64,000 bases of DNA from Cupriavidus malaysiensis (GCF_001854325.1 NZ_CP017754.1:2418001-2482000); one strand, 5' to 3'. Counted from the first letter of the stretch, positions 44,832 to 53,110 are shown. Numbers and translations: made by a program. The notes: a model not told the origin generated them from the sequence alone.

Positions 44832-45233
44832 TCGCCCGCTCCCAGGTGCAGCCGGTTGATCAGCCGCGAGCGCTTCACGTACCCCGGCGGGTGCTGCGGC
44901 CGCGGCGGCTCGCCCTGCAGCGTGCGCGCGCCCGAACTGCGTGTAGCCGCAGCCTTCGGCATTGGCCTTGGCGCTTACCCGGAACACGCTGAACTTGTCC
45001 GAATAGAACGCCTGCGGCTTGCCGTGCCGCTCGAGGTAGGCCCGGGTGGCGATGAAATAGGCGGGATTCGTAAGGATGCGTTCGTTGACGCCAGTGCACT
45101 GCCGACCTTTCCGAGAAGCAGCGACGAACCGGCCATCTTGCAGGCGCGCGATGCCTTGTGCCGTGCCATGGCGACCGAGGTAGCTGTCTGCCCTGGCCCA
45201 GGGCATATCCGCCTGGAGGTTGATGCAAATCAA
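44818..45233 (-). pseudogene. ISNCY-like transposase remnant B
   Basis: The minus strand reads ILTNPAYFIATRAYLERHGK and FYSDKFSVFRVSAKANA, then YTQFGRA, the middle of the integrase core. After FGRA an internal deletion and frameshifts follow, then INRLHLGAGDQGHARA. Remnant A (43365-43560) carries the equivalent INRLDPERAIKGTPRP stretch. Both fragments end at the same GGGCGTGCCCTTGAT junction, so they derive from two copies of related elements. Confidence 0.7.
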
Positions 45234-45631
45234 ATCGCCTCGTCTCCGCAGGGAATGAGCACTAGATCATGAGATTTCCTCAGTCACAAATAGAAATCCT
45301 CTTTTACTATTGGCCAGGGATCAAAGGAAGGTCGCATCCCTTTGGCGCCGACCCCCTGCTTACCAACCGTGAGAGGCTGAACAGGTGTTCCCGTGCCATA
45401 CGATGTTTGACTGTTTGAGCGCTGGAAGGCCTCATCGGGCCGCCAGCGCTGGTGATAAAAATCACGGAAGGCGCAGCCGGATGGTGGTACCTGCCGAACA
45501 GATAGGTAATGTGCAGGCTGGCGAGATCCGAGGGATGCGCCGATCAAAACCGCTACCGTCGCAGAACGATGCTGTGCGCAACGAGACCACAGGCTGTTGC
45601 GGCAGCCGCCCCTTCCGCCCCTAGGAGATAG
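45234..45631. other. Accessory gap with possible IS4-like remnant
   Basis: About 400 bases upstream of the amidohydrolase. A minus-strand frame contains FRDFYHQRWRPDEAFQRS near 45450, which recalls the YRQRWxIExxFKRLK box of IS4-type transposases. No intact gene is present. The promoter of the amidohydrolase probably lies in its last 100 bases. Confidence 0.3.
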
Positions 45632-47491
45632 ATGATGTGTTTCGCCTGCGTAAATCTCTCATTGGTCCCGCTGTTGAACGTCGACCCCGATAGCGAAGCC
45701 GAACTCGATGGGCAACCGTTGCAGTTGTCACGACGTCGCGCCATTGCGTTTGGACTAAGTACTGTCGCTGGCACTCTCCTTGGCGTACCGTACCGCGCCA
45801 ATGCAGCCGACCAGAGTCAAAACGATACGATAACTATCTTCCGCAACGGCAAGATCTATACGGTCGAACAATCGCAACCATGGGCTGAAGCGGTAGTCGT
45901 CAAAGGCGAGCACATTGTTTATGTTGGCGACAACCAGGGCGCGACGCAGTTTTCCGGAACGACAGCGACTGTTATCGATCTTGAAGGTCGCATGATGTTG
46001 CCTGGGTTCATCGAGTCTCACAGTCATTTGTCGACATTTGGTTTTGCTGCAGGGGCCTGGGTCAACCACGAAGACCCTGAAGAAATATATGCGGCAATAC
46101 GCGAATATGCGAAAAGCCATCCGGATCAGCAGCTTATATCTGGCTTTGGCTGGATGGCCTCAAATTTTCCCGCCACAGGCCCGAAGAAGGAAGCACTTGA
46201 TGCCATCGTGGCCGACCGCCCAGTCCTTTTGATCAGCAATGACCTGCATAATTACTGGGCGAATTCAAAGTTTCTCGAAATGGCCGGAATTACCAAGGAC
46301 ACGCCACGTGATGTCGTACCTGGCCAGTCATGGTATGAGAAAGATGACAGAACCGGCGAACCAACTGGCTTTATAAGCGAGGTCCCGGCCCTATTTTCCG
46401 CACTAGGAAAACTAAAGCGAGAGCATGGTATTGATTTTCTCCCCACCGAAAGTGTGGCCAGTGCCATCGAGGACTGGCAGCTTCGGCTGGCCAGTGCAGG
46501 AATTACCACCGTTTTTGATGCTGGATTCGTCCTCTGGCCAGATAGTCAACATATCGGATACGAAATCTTCCAGAGTATCGAGCGACGGGGAAAACTGCGC
46601 CACCGGGTCATCGGTTCGTACTATCACAACAATCCGGATGTCGATCCATTCCCTATCCTGAGGAAACATCGCCAGCGCTATCAAAGTAAGCTTGTGCAGG
46701 CCAGCGTGTTAAAGCTACTGGCAGATGGGACAGAACTAACGCGTACCGCTTACTATCTACAACCTTATGCCAATCAACCGGACTGGCGGGGAGAGCCGAT
46801 ATTTCCACAGGCGACCTTAGATCGCCTGATTCGAGAAGCCGATGCCGAGGGAATCGACACGCACATCCATTGCACCGGCGACGCTGCAGTGCGGATGTCG
46901 CTGGACGCAATCGAAGCCGCGCAGAATACGCGTACTGGTAAAGGCTCGCGTCATACGATCTGCCATGCTTTCCTCACCGATCCCGCAGATATTCCACGCT
47001 TTAAGAAGCTCGGCGTCGTCGCTAACACTCAGATTCAGTGGGGTGTCTACGACCCCTACCAACTAAAGGTGCGCGATATTCTAGGCGAAGAACGCTGGCA
47101 TCGTATGTATTCTTTTAAGTCATTCTTCAAGGCTGGTGCCACGGTTTCACTCGGCACCGATGCCTTGGCGACAGGCTACAAGGTGGTCTACAAGCCTCTT
47201 GAAGTCATCCAATCTGGCATGACTCGGCAAACAGTAGGTCGAGAAGATGGTCCATTTCTACCGCCAGCCACAGAGCGATTGAGCTTGGCTGAATTGATTC
47301 ATGGCTATACCATCAATGGTGCTTATCAATTGCGACGAGAGCACGAATTGGGTTCGATCAAAGCGGGAAAGCTGGCGGATCTTATTGTGCTGGAGCGTAA
47401 TCTTTTTGAGGTCTCCACCCAGGAGGTCAGTAAGGTTAAGATCCAATTAACCATGATGAATGGAGGGATTACACACCGTGACGGCGTCTGA
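45632..47491 (+). CDS. Tat-exported amidohydrolase (YtcJ-like)
   Basis: A 619-residue enzyme. SRRRAIAFGLSTVAGTLLGV is a twin-arginine signal followed by a hydrophobic stretch. The amidohydrolase family markers are PGFIESHSHL, DTHIHCTGDAAV with the second His group, and SLGTDALAT with the Asp. These suggest a metal-dependent hydrolase of the YtcJ type. The base composition is clearly more AT-rich than the core genome, and rare codons are frequent, so it was probably acquired. Transposase remnants lie on both sides. Substrate unknown; YtcJ-type enzymes deacylate or deformylate small amides. Confidence 0.85.
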   Translation: MMCFACVNLSLVPLLNVDPDSEAELDGQPLQLSRRRAIAFGLSTVAGTLLGVPYRANAADQSQNDTITIFRNGKIYTVEQSQPWAEAVVVKGEHIVYVGDNQGATQFSGTTATVIDLEGRMMLPGFIESHSHLSTFGFAAGAWVNHEDPEEIYAAIREYAKSHPDQQLISGFGWMASNFPATGPKKEALDAIVADRPVLLISNDLHNYWANSKFLEMAGITKDTPRDVVPGQSWYEKDDRTGEPTGFISEVPALFSALGKLKREHGIDFLPTESVASAIEDWQLRLASAGITTVFDAGFVLWPDSQHIGYEIFQSIERRGKLRHRVIGSYYHNNPDVDPFPILRKHRQRYQSKLVQASVLKLLADGTELTRTAYYLQPYANQPDWRGEPIFPQATLDRLIREADAEGIDTHIHCTGDAAVRMSLDAIEAAQNTRTGKGSRHTICHAFLTDPADIPRFKKLGVVANTQIQWGVYDPYQLKVRDILGEERWHRMYSFKSFFKAGATVSLGTDALATGYKVVYKPLEVIQSGMTRQTVGREDGPFLPPATERLSLAELIHGYTINGAYQLRREHELGSIKAGKLADLIVLERNLFEVSTQEVSKVKIQLTMMNGGITHRDGV

Positions 47492-47597
47492 TCGGGTGGT
47501 CTGGAGGCTGGCCATGCACTACAGAGGGCATGATGCGATCGGCTACTACCACGCCTCCGATATGTGGGGCGGTTTCAAGTGCGAAGTGCAACACCCC

Positions 47598-47697
47598 TCA
47601 GTTATTGAACAGGAAGCCGTCCGTGGGATTGACCAGAACCTGCGCGAGGACTTGTAGCGGGGAGTGCCAGTTCAGGGTTTTGCGCGGCCGGCGTTGG
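47598..47697 (-). pseudogene. IS30-like transposase C-terminal remnant
   Basis: The minus strand reads RRPRKTLNWHSPLQVLAQVL and NPTDGFLFNN before a stop. NxRPRKTLxxxSPxxxxA is the C-terminal signature of IS30-family transposases. It abuts the N-terminal fragment of an ISNCY-like transposase, so the two form a chimera. GGGTGTTGCACTTCGCACTT on the minus strand (about 47577-47596) resembles an IS30 terminus. Confidence 0.5.
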
Positions 47698-47973
47698 GCC
47701 GAAGTCGGTGTAGTGCTCCCGAATGAAGTCGAGCGCCGCAGCCTCTCGCTTCACCGGCAGTCGATTGTTGCTGGGCCGCCCGCGTCGGCGAGAAACCAAT
47801 CCCGACGCGCCTTCCTGCCGGTAGCGATCCAGCAACCGCCGGAATTGCCGATCTGTGATCTCTAACCGCTCAGCGGCCACACTGGGCCGCAATTCGCCGT
47901 CTACGACCGCCTGGACGGTCTTGAGCCTGTCTAACTCGCGCATGCTTACCGCAATGACCTCAGATCTAGCCAT
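47690..47973 (-). pseudogene. ISNCY-like transposase N-terminal fragment
   Basis: The protein start reads SMRELDRLKTVQAVVDGELR, then SVAAERLEITDRQFRRLLDR and SRRRGRPSNNRLPVKREAAA, with an end at FIREHYTDFGPT. This is the HTH N-terminus of ISNCY-type transposases. It is broken at FGPT, where it joins the IS30-like fragment. The terminal repeats of the element lie 60 bases upstream. Confidence 0.7.
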
Positions 47974-48034
47974 CGCTTGGCGTCTCCATCGCATCTAACC
48001 GGGCAGGCTGGATACCATGAACGACAGGCTAGGC

Positions 48035-48076
48035 GGACATTTCTACTTAGCCAGATCCGGACATTACAACTTAGCC
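48035..48076. repeat. Transposon-end direct repeats
   Basis: GGACATTTCTACTTAGCC (48035-48052) and GGACATTACAACTTAGCC (48059-48076) agree at 16 of 18 positions with a 6-base gap. They lie just upstream (on the minus strand) of the ISNCY-like transposase start and are probably its terminal transposase-binding repeats. Confidence 0.6.
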
Positions 48077-48104
48077 GCCACAGTTGAATTGCGCATAATG
48101 TATA

Positions 48105-48500
48105 TTATGTTAAATCATATTCGTTGCGTCGATGCTCGTGCCGCTCCCGGAGGTGCAACCACACCCCAATGCCAATGGCGCCCAGCAACAGAGCGAGGTC
48201 CGTGTTGCCTACCCCGGCAACGAGCCCCTTCAGACAGGCCACTACCAGTGCGTCGTTACTCGATGCCTTCCCGGTCAAGTTGTTGTCGACGACTAGCCAG
48301 GTTCCGACGATCAGAAACGGGCCGTTCGACATCCGTAGCCATCCTGGCTGCCACCAACGCAACAGGCCACCAGTCACAATCGCGATCATTCCCGGCACAA
48401 TCGGCCGATCGGCGTTCTTCTTGAACACCACCTAGGCGATCATGGCCGTGAAGATGCCTTCGGCGTTGAGAAGATCAGCCAAGGCAATTCAGCTGGCGGG
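48105..48500 (-). pseudogene. EamA/DMT transporter remnant
   Basis: The minus strand reads LADLLNAEGIFTAMIA, a stop, then VVFKKNADRPIVPGMIAIVT and LVVACLKGLVAGVGNTDLAL. This matches the middle of EamA-type drug/metabolite transporters; the stop replaces a conserved Trp. An internal deletion joins LLLGA directly to a C-terminal LHLRERHEHRR tail. It is the left edge of the chromate-type operon region. Confidence 0.65.
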
Positions 48501-48590
48501 ATTCCCCTCTGCCCTCCTCCCTCTGCGGCCGCCGCGACCCACTACGGAGAATGGATCGCCAGACATAAGCCGACATAGGCCGGAAACGCC

Positions 48591-49853
48591 TCAATGCAAT
48601 GGTTTGATGCGCCGGAAAACGACCAGAATCGCCAGGTCATAGGCAATCTTCAGCACGCCGCAGGCGAGCAGTGGCGCGCTTGCCCATCCCATCGCCAGCA
48701 AGGCGCCCGCAAGCGTGGGGCTGATCGCTGCAGCCAGGCTTCGCGGGACGGCGGTCAGGCTCGCCGCGGCGGTGCGCTCGGGTGGCGTCACCACCGCCAT
48801 CACATAAGCAGTCCGCGTTGGCACGTCCATCTGCGATAGCGCGCTTCTCCCGAGCAACAGCGCCAGCGTTAGCGTCAGCGAGGGGGAGAATGCCGCAGCG
48901 ATCAGGAAGAGGCTGGAAGGAATATGTGTGAATACCATCGTGTTCAGCAGGCCGATCCTGCGGGACAACGGCACGGCGGCAAGCTGAGAGGCGGTCGTCA
49001 GCAGTCCGGCCGCGAAGAAGAACCGGCCGGCCGCGGCGAGCGATAGGCCAAAACGCTGCATCAGCCACAGCGACAGCAGCGAATTGACCACCAGGCCGCC
49101 AGCAAACGCATCCACGCTGAACAGCAATGCCAGGCGGACCACGATCGGACGCGACGGCCCCAGCGGGGTTGCTGCCGACGTTGCCTGTGGATGCGGCTCC
49201 GGAAGGCGCGAGTAGAGTACCCAGAGCGCGATGCCAGCCAGCGCATAGATGGCGAACATGGCACGCATGGCTGCGAGAAATGGCAAGCCAAGCCGCATCG
49301 ACAGCCAGCTGGGCAGCGCTGCAGCCAACGCCCCGACGGCGGCAGAGAAGGCGCCGATCAGGCTGTAGCGGGCAAACAGCGCGGTGCGCGCATCGGGCGC
49401 CGCGGCCTCCGCCAGGCGTGCCTGCTCGAGCGGCAGAAACAAGCTCACATCGCCTGAACTCGGGTTCAGCGTGCCAACGAAGGCAACGATCAGCAGCGGC
49501 CAGAGGGTGGACAGTCCGGCAAAGCTCGCCCCCGTCGCGGCCATCAGGACGGCGGCCAGAATCAGCAGGCGGCGTTGCGGGAAGCGGTTGCCGAGCAATC
49601 CGACCAGGATGGTCGCCAGCGCTGAGCCGATCAGGGTGGCGCTGCTGATCAATCCGACGGCCAGTTGGGCAAAGCCGAGGCCGAGCAGATAGGCCGGCAG
49701 CAGCACGGCAATGAATCCGTCGCAGATACCACGCAGCGCTCGCCCGAGGAGCAGGAACCGGGCGCTGGCATCGACCCCCGGAGGCAACACCAGGCGGGCG
49801 AAACGGCCAGCATTTCCACCCACCGTTGAAGCCTCATGCCGTTGGTACCGCAT
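48591..49853 (-). CDS. Major facilitator superfamily transporter
   Basis: A 420-residue transporter with about 12 hydrophobic spans. LGRALRGICDGFIAVLLPAYLLGLGF starts the first domain. The segment NRFPQRRLLILAAVLMAATG is the loop between helices 2 and 3. It is last in a leftward operon after a lipoprotein gene. The start at 49853 lies right after the upstream stop; 49889 is an alternative that would overlap it. Family members in chromate operons are of unknown specificity; export of oxyanions or organic compounds is possible. Confidence 0.88.
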   Translation of the reverse strand: MRYQRHEASTVGGNAGRFARLVLPPGVDASARFLLLGRALRGICDGFIAVLLPAYLLGLGFAQLAVGLISSATLIGSALATILVGLLGNRFPQRRLLILAAVLMAATGASFAGLSTLWPLLIVAFVGTLNPSSGDVSLFLPLEQARLAEAAAPDARTALFARYSLIGAFSAAVGALAAALPSWLSMRLGLPFLAAMRAMFAIYALAGIALWVLYSRLPEPHPQATSAATPLGPSRPIVVRLALLFSVDAFAGGLVVNSLLSLWLMQRFGLSLAAAGRFFFAAGLLTTASQLAAVPLSRRIGLLNTMVFTHIPSSLFLIAAAFSPSLTLTLALLLGRSALSQMDVPTRTAYVMAVVTPPERTAAASLTAVPRSLAAAISPTLAGALLAMGWASAPLLACGVLKIAYDLAILVVFRRIKPLH

Positions 49854-49854
49854 C

Positions 49855-50160
49855 TCAGTCCTCGGCGGCGGCGGCGACTCGCCTGCCATCTTCGTCGATC
49901 AGAATCGTCGCGCGGCCAGCGCTCGACCCGAGCGTGACTTCATGGCGAGTTCTCCCATTTGCCGTCTGTTTCTCGATCTCGCCAACGGAGCGCGCTCCTG
50001 CTTGTCTCTCGATGGCCGCTCGCACCGGCGCCGGAACCTGTGCGATGTCAGCGGCTTCAAGCGTTCGCGGTCCCGACGGATGCCACTTGCAGCCGGCCAT
50101 GGCAAGGCTCAAGGCGCTGAGAAGAAGCGTGGTAACGAGTCTTGGCGTGCGGGCAGACAT
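49855..50160 (-). CDS. Small PepSY-like lipoprotein
   Basis: A 101-residue lipoprotein. The lipobox LAMAGC ends the signal peptide (residue 24 Cys). The mature part VPAPVRAAIERQAGARSVGEIEK and VTLGSSAGRATILIDEDGR resembles a single PepSY-like domain. It lies 1 base before the MFS start. Function unknown; PepSY-like lipoproteins often sit next to transporters. Confidence 0.75.
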   Translation of the reverse strand: MSARTPRLVTTLLLSALSLAMAGCKWHPSGPRTLEAADIAQVPAPVRAAIERQAGARSVGEIEKQTANGRTRHEVTLGSSAGRATILIDEDGRRVAAAAED

Positions 50161-50204
50161 GGCAAGCTCCGATCTCAGATGGGGGCATGGACTCCGTGCC
50201 TCCT

Positions 50205-50248
50205 GGCCGTTACCAGGCCGTTACCTGGCCGTTACCTGGCCGTTACCG
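50205..50248. repeat. Four tandem copies of an 11-bp unit
   Basis: The unit GGCCGTTACC plus one variable base (A, T, T, G) is repeated four times. It ends inside the 3' end of the minus-strand gene at 50243, so its last copy overlaps that stop codon. The other copies lie between that gene and the lipoprotein gene. Expansion would change spacing and the stop context. Confidence 0.85.
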
Positions 50249-50869
50249 GGCAGAACTCGACCCGAACGAGAACGCGTCGAAGACCGTTACGCTGTCGGCC
50301 TTGGTCCATACGCCAACGGCACCCGCCCCACTGATGTGCTCATCGGTCACGTCGATCCGGCGCGTGCCGTCCAGGGAGACTTGAATGTGGTTTCCCTCGA
50401 ACTCCACGCGCAATGTGTGCCAGACCTGTGCGGCCACTGGTGTGCTCTGATACCGGATCGTGTGCCGGCGTCCGCCCGTCGTGTAGTACAGGGAGACGTT
50501 GTTCTCCAGCGCGTTCGCCCGCGCAACGTAGTAGTCGTTACCGTCTTTCCAGCGCCAGACGACACCACCAGCCTGGTCCTCATGGCCAGCGACTGGCTTG
50601 AATTTCACTTCCACATAGCCATCGGCAATCGAAGTCCCCTGTTTCACACACCAGGGGAAATCCCCCGAACCCGACTGCTTGAGGACGTTGCCACCGTTCG
50701 GCAGGGTCGGGTCCGGCTCAATGGTCCATTTCGGTGCGCCACGACCGGTGACGCCAGACAGCCATCCAGAAGGCGTTGCTCCCGGCTTCTCATGATTGAA
50801 CATCAAGGTCTCCCCCGTTGCGGGCATCAGCCTCAAGAGCAGCAGTGGAATCAGCAGGTTCCGTTTCAT
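50243..50869 (-). CDS. Secreted ConA-like (LamG/DUF1080-like) protein
   Basis: A 208-residue exported protein. The signal peptide is MKRNLLIPLLLLRLMPATG. The body includes YVEVKFKPVAGHEDQAGGVVWR, then DGNDYYVARANALENNVSLYY and HTLRVEFEGNHIQVSLDG, typical of a jelly-roll ConA-like domain as in 3-keto-disaccharide hydrolase (DUF1080) proteins. It lies in the leftward chr operon, 21 bases after the ChrB-domain gene. Role in chromate tolerance is unknown. Confidence 0.75.
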   Translation of the reverse strand: MKRNLLIPLLLLRLMPATGETLMFNHEKPGATPSGWLSGVTGRGAPKWTIEPDPTLPNGGNVLKQSGSGDFPWCVKQGTSIADGYVEVKFKPVAGHEDQAGGVVWRWKDGNDYYVARANALENNVSLYYTTGGRRHTIRYQSTPVAAQVWHTLRVEFEGNHIQVSLDGTRRIDVTDEHISGAGAVGVWTKADSVTVFDAFSFGSSSAR

Positions 50870-50890
50870 GGCGCGCGCACCGTTACGCCG

Positions 50891-51352
50891 TCACCCCGGC
50901 ATCTTGGGTGGCCACCGATGCGTCTCCGCCTGGCAGTTCTGGCACCAGGCATAGAGCGCGTCGTACATCACCATGCCGTGCTCCAGCATCTCATGGTCAT
51001 CCGCGAAGATATGCGACAGCCCAAGTGACATGGCATAGAGCCCGCTTGACTGCGGCGTCAGGTCCAGTCGCGAGGTGTCTGCACCGCGCACGATGCTGGC
51101 CAGTTGCTGCAGCGCGGCGTCACGACCCAGGTCATATTTGCTGAGAAAGGCGTCGAAGCTGCACAGCTCGCCGACGTGGGACAACTCGACGCCCGGGATG
51201 TCGTACGGGATCGCACCGGTCTCGCCGGCAGATCGCAGGACCTCGCCGGCCGGCACGTAGAGAAATTCGGGTCGCTCGTCAATGAACCGTGCGATCAGCC
51301 ACGGACAGGCAATCCGGTCAATCTTGGGGCGTTCCCGGGTAATCCATTTCAT
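50891..51352 (-). CDS. ChrB-domain protein (C-terminal ChrB type)
   Basis: A 153-residue protein that starts MKWITRERPKIDRIACPWLI, the signature of the ChrB C-terminal domain. The N-terminal DNA-binding part of full ChrB is absent. It overlaps the upstream superoxide-dismutase-like gene by 4 bases (ATGA). In known chromate operons ChrB senses chromate and regulates chrA; a C-terminal-only form may have another role such as chromate handling. A decayed ChrB piece lies upstream of chrA. Confidence 0.88.
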   Translation of the reverse strand: MKWITRERPKIDRIACPWLIARFIDERPEFLYVPAGEVLRSAGETGAIPYDIPGVELSHVGELCSFDAFLSKYDLGRDAALQQLASIVRGADTSRLDLTPQSSGLYAMSLGLSHIFADDHEMLEHGMVMYDALYAWCQNCQAETHRWPPKMPG

Positions 51353-51699
51353 GATGAGCTCCGCGATGGTTTGCTGGCCGTGGGGTGAAGCTCCGCGATC
51401 CATGGTTCGATGCCGCCCTTGCGGTACACCGCTGCGATCCCTGCCCCGTCCAGCCTTGCCGCGCAGCAGACCTCGTGCTGGATCATGGAATCCATCGCAA
51501 TCAGCCCTTCTCGCTTCCGGCCATTGGGAACGAAGACCGGAGCGGCCACCAGGTCCGGCACAGCGATGAGCGCCGTGATCGCGTTCAAGCACTCTGCGGC
51601 TCCGCCATCGCTCTTCTCGTCCTCGCTGACGATCAGCTTCTCCGACAAGCCGGACAGCCTCGACGGATCGCATGCGCGCGGCTTCATCGGGTGGATCAT
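51349..51699 (-). CDS. Degenerate ChrC/Fe-superoxide-dismutase-like protein
   Basis: A 116-residue frame. RLSGLSEKLIVSEDEKSDGG and CLNAITALIAVPDLVAAPVFVPNGRKREGLIA align without gaps to the start of Fe-type superoxide dismutases such as ChrC (GLSEKLIVSHHENNYGGA...FVINGLKREELIA). The metal-site His at the start (SHHEN) is replaced by Glu, and the LHE of the second region by QHE. After about residue 75 the sequence diverges and the C-terminal domain is missing. The frame is intact and coupled to the ChrB-domain gene, so it may be expressed, but dismutase activity is unlikely. Confidence 0.55.
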   Translation of the reverse strand: MIHPMKPRACDPSRLSGLSEKLIVSEDEKSDGGAAECLNAITALIAVPDLVAAPVFVPNGRKREGLIAMDSMIQHEVCCAARLDGAGIAAVYRKGGIEPWIAELHPTASKPSRSSS

Positions 51700-51717
51700 G
51701 GGCTCACCCCGCTCGAT

Positions 51718-52932
51718 TCAGTGATGCAGCAGCGGATATGCCGCCAGACCAATCAAGGCGGCGCCGACGACGATTACGGGTTCTGACAGCTTCTTGAATT
51801 TCAGCAGCAACGCGACAGTGACCAGAGCCAGCAGTACGGTCGGAATATCGACAATGGAGCGCTTGGCCAGCACGATCACCGCGCCGGTGATGGCGCCGAC
51901 GGCCGCGGCCGTGACCCCGTCGACGAAGGCCAGGATCGCGGGCAGCTTGCCGTACTTCTTGAAGTACGGTGCCGGCAGGATGGTGAACAGGTAGCACGGC
52001 AGGAAGGTTCCAGCGGCCGCCACGCAGGCACCCGGCAGGCCGGCGACCAGGTAGCCGATGAATCCGACCGTGATGACCACCGGCCCAGGTGTGATCATGG
52101 CGACGGCCACGGCGTCGACGAACTGCTTGTCGTTCAGCCAGTGGTGCTCGGTCACCACGCCGCCGTAGAGAAAAGGAACGATGGCCAGGCCCGAGCCGAA
52201 CACGAAGGCGCCAGCCTTGGCGAAGAACACACCGATCTGCGACAGCAGCGGCCAGTCGATCGTGCTCAGCACGCCGCTTGCCGCCGGCAGAGGCGTTGCC
52301 GCCAGCGCGTTGACCTTGCCCTGGCGCAACCATTTGGGGGGCGCACGCCAGAACCACACCAGGACGCCGCCGGCCAGGAACAGCCACGCCACTTCCGACT
52401 CGGTGATCACGGTCACGGCCGCGAGCACGAGGTAGACGGCCCAGAGCAACTTGTCCTTGCCCACGCTCTTCTTGGTGAGCTTGTAGGCGCTGATGGCGAT
52501 GATGCCGATCACGGCGGCGCCCACGCCATAGAACACCGACTGCATCCAGGTCAGTCCGCCGAAGCGGACATAGGCCCAACCGAGCGCCACCACCATCAAG
52601 AACGACGGCAGCACAAAGGCGATGCCGACCAGCGTTGCCCCCAGGATGCGGTAATGCACGTAACCGAGGTAGATGGCCAGTTGCGCGGCCAGCGGACCGG
52701 GCGCCAATTGTGCCAGTGCGAGGCCTTCCTTGTAGTCGCCGTCGGTGATCCACCGGCGTGCGTCCACCAGGTCGCGGTGCATGTAGCCGGCCAGCGCCAC
52801 CGGGCCGCCGAAGCCAAAGGTGCCGAGCCGCAGGAAGTACAGCACGATCTGCCAGAGCGTGTAGTCCGGGGATTCTTGGGTTGAGCCCGGCAAACCCGGT
52901 GGGGGATTCTCGATCTGTTGGGACAAGTTCAT
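51718..52932 (-). CDS. chrA: Chromate transporter
   Basis: A 404-residue CHR-family membrane protein with two homologous halves. The first has FGGPVALAGYMHRDLVDARRW and LAPGPLAAQLAIYLG; the second has GSGLAIVPFLYGGVVTE and ITPGPVVITVGFIGYL. It exports chromate from the cytoplasm. It heads a leftward operon with an SOD-like, a ChrB-domain and transport genes. Upstream lies a 16-bp palindrome and the remnant of a ChrB gene. Confidence 0.95.
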   Translation of the reverse strand: MNLSQQIENPPPGLPGSTQESPDYTLWQIVLYFLRLGTFGFGGPVALAGYMHRDLVDARRWITDGDYKEGLALAQLAPGPLAAQLAIYLGYVHYRILGATLVGIAFVLPSFLMVVALGWAYVRFGGLTWMQSVFYGVGAAVIGIIAISAYKLTKKSVGKDKLLWAVYLVLAAVTVITESEVAWLFLAGGVLVWFWRAPPKWLRQGKVNALAATPLPAASGVLSTIDWPLLSQIGVFFAKAGAFVFGSGLAIVPFLYGGVVTEHHWLNDKQFVDAVAVAMITPGPVVITVGFIGYLVAGLPGACVAAAGTFLPCYLFTILPAPYFKKYGKLPAILAFVDGVTAAAVGAITGAVIVLAKRSIVDIPTVLLALVTVALLLKFKKLSEPVIVVGAALIGLAAYPLLHH

Positions 52933-52984
52933 GGTCTTTTCAATTGCCTTGGCTTGACTTCCGACTACCGGAGAATTGTGCAGA

Positions 52985-53044
52985 GAAGGGGGCGATGAAC
53001 CGCCGGATCAGCCAGGTGCAAGCGACGCGGTCGCGGTCGCGATC
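52985..53044 (-). pseudogene. ChrB gene remnant
   Basis: The minus strand reads DRDRVACTWLIRRFIAPFSA, close to the DR(I/V)ACPWLI(A/R)RF motif of the ChrB C-terminal domain. The rest of the gene is gone. It lies between chrA and a palindrome, where a regulatory chrB gene would normally sit. Confidence 0.5.
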
Positions 53045-53110
53045 GCTTCGCCGTTGCTGTCGGCAGGCCGACAACCAGCAGGAACCTGGAGTTGAGCTTG
53101 GTAGCCATGA

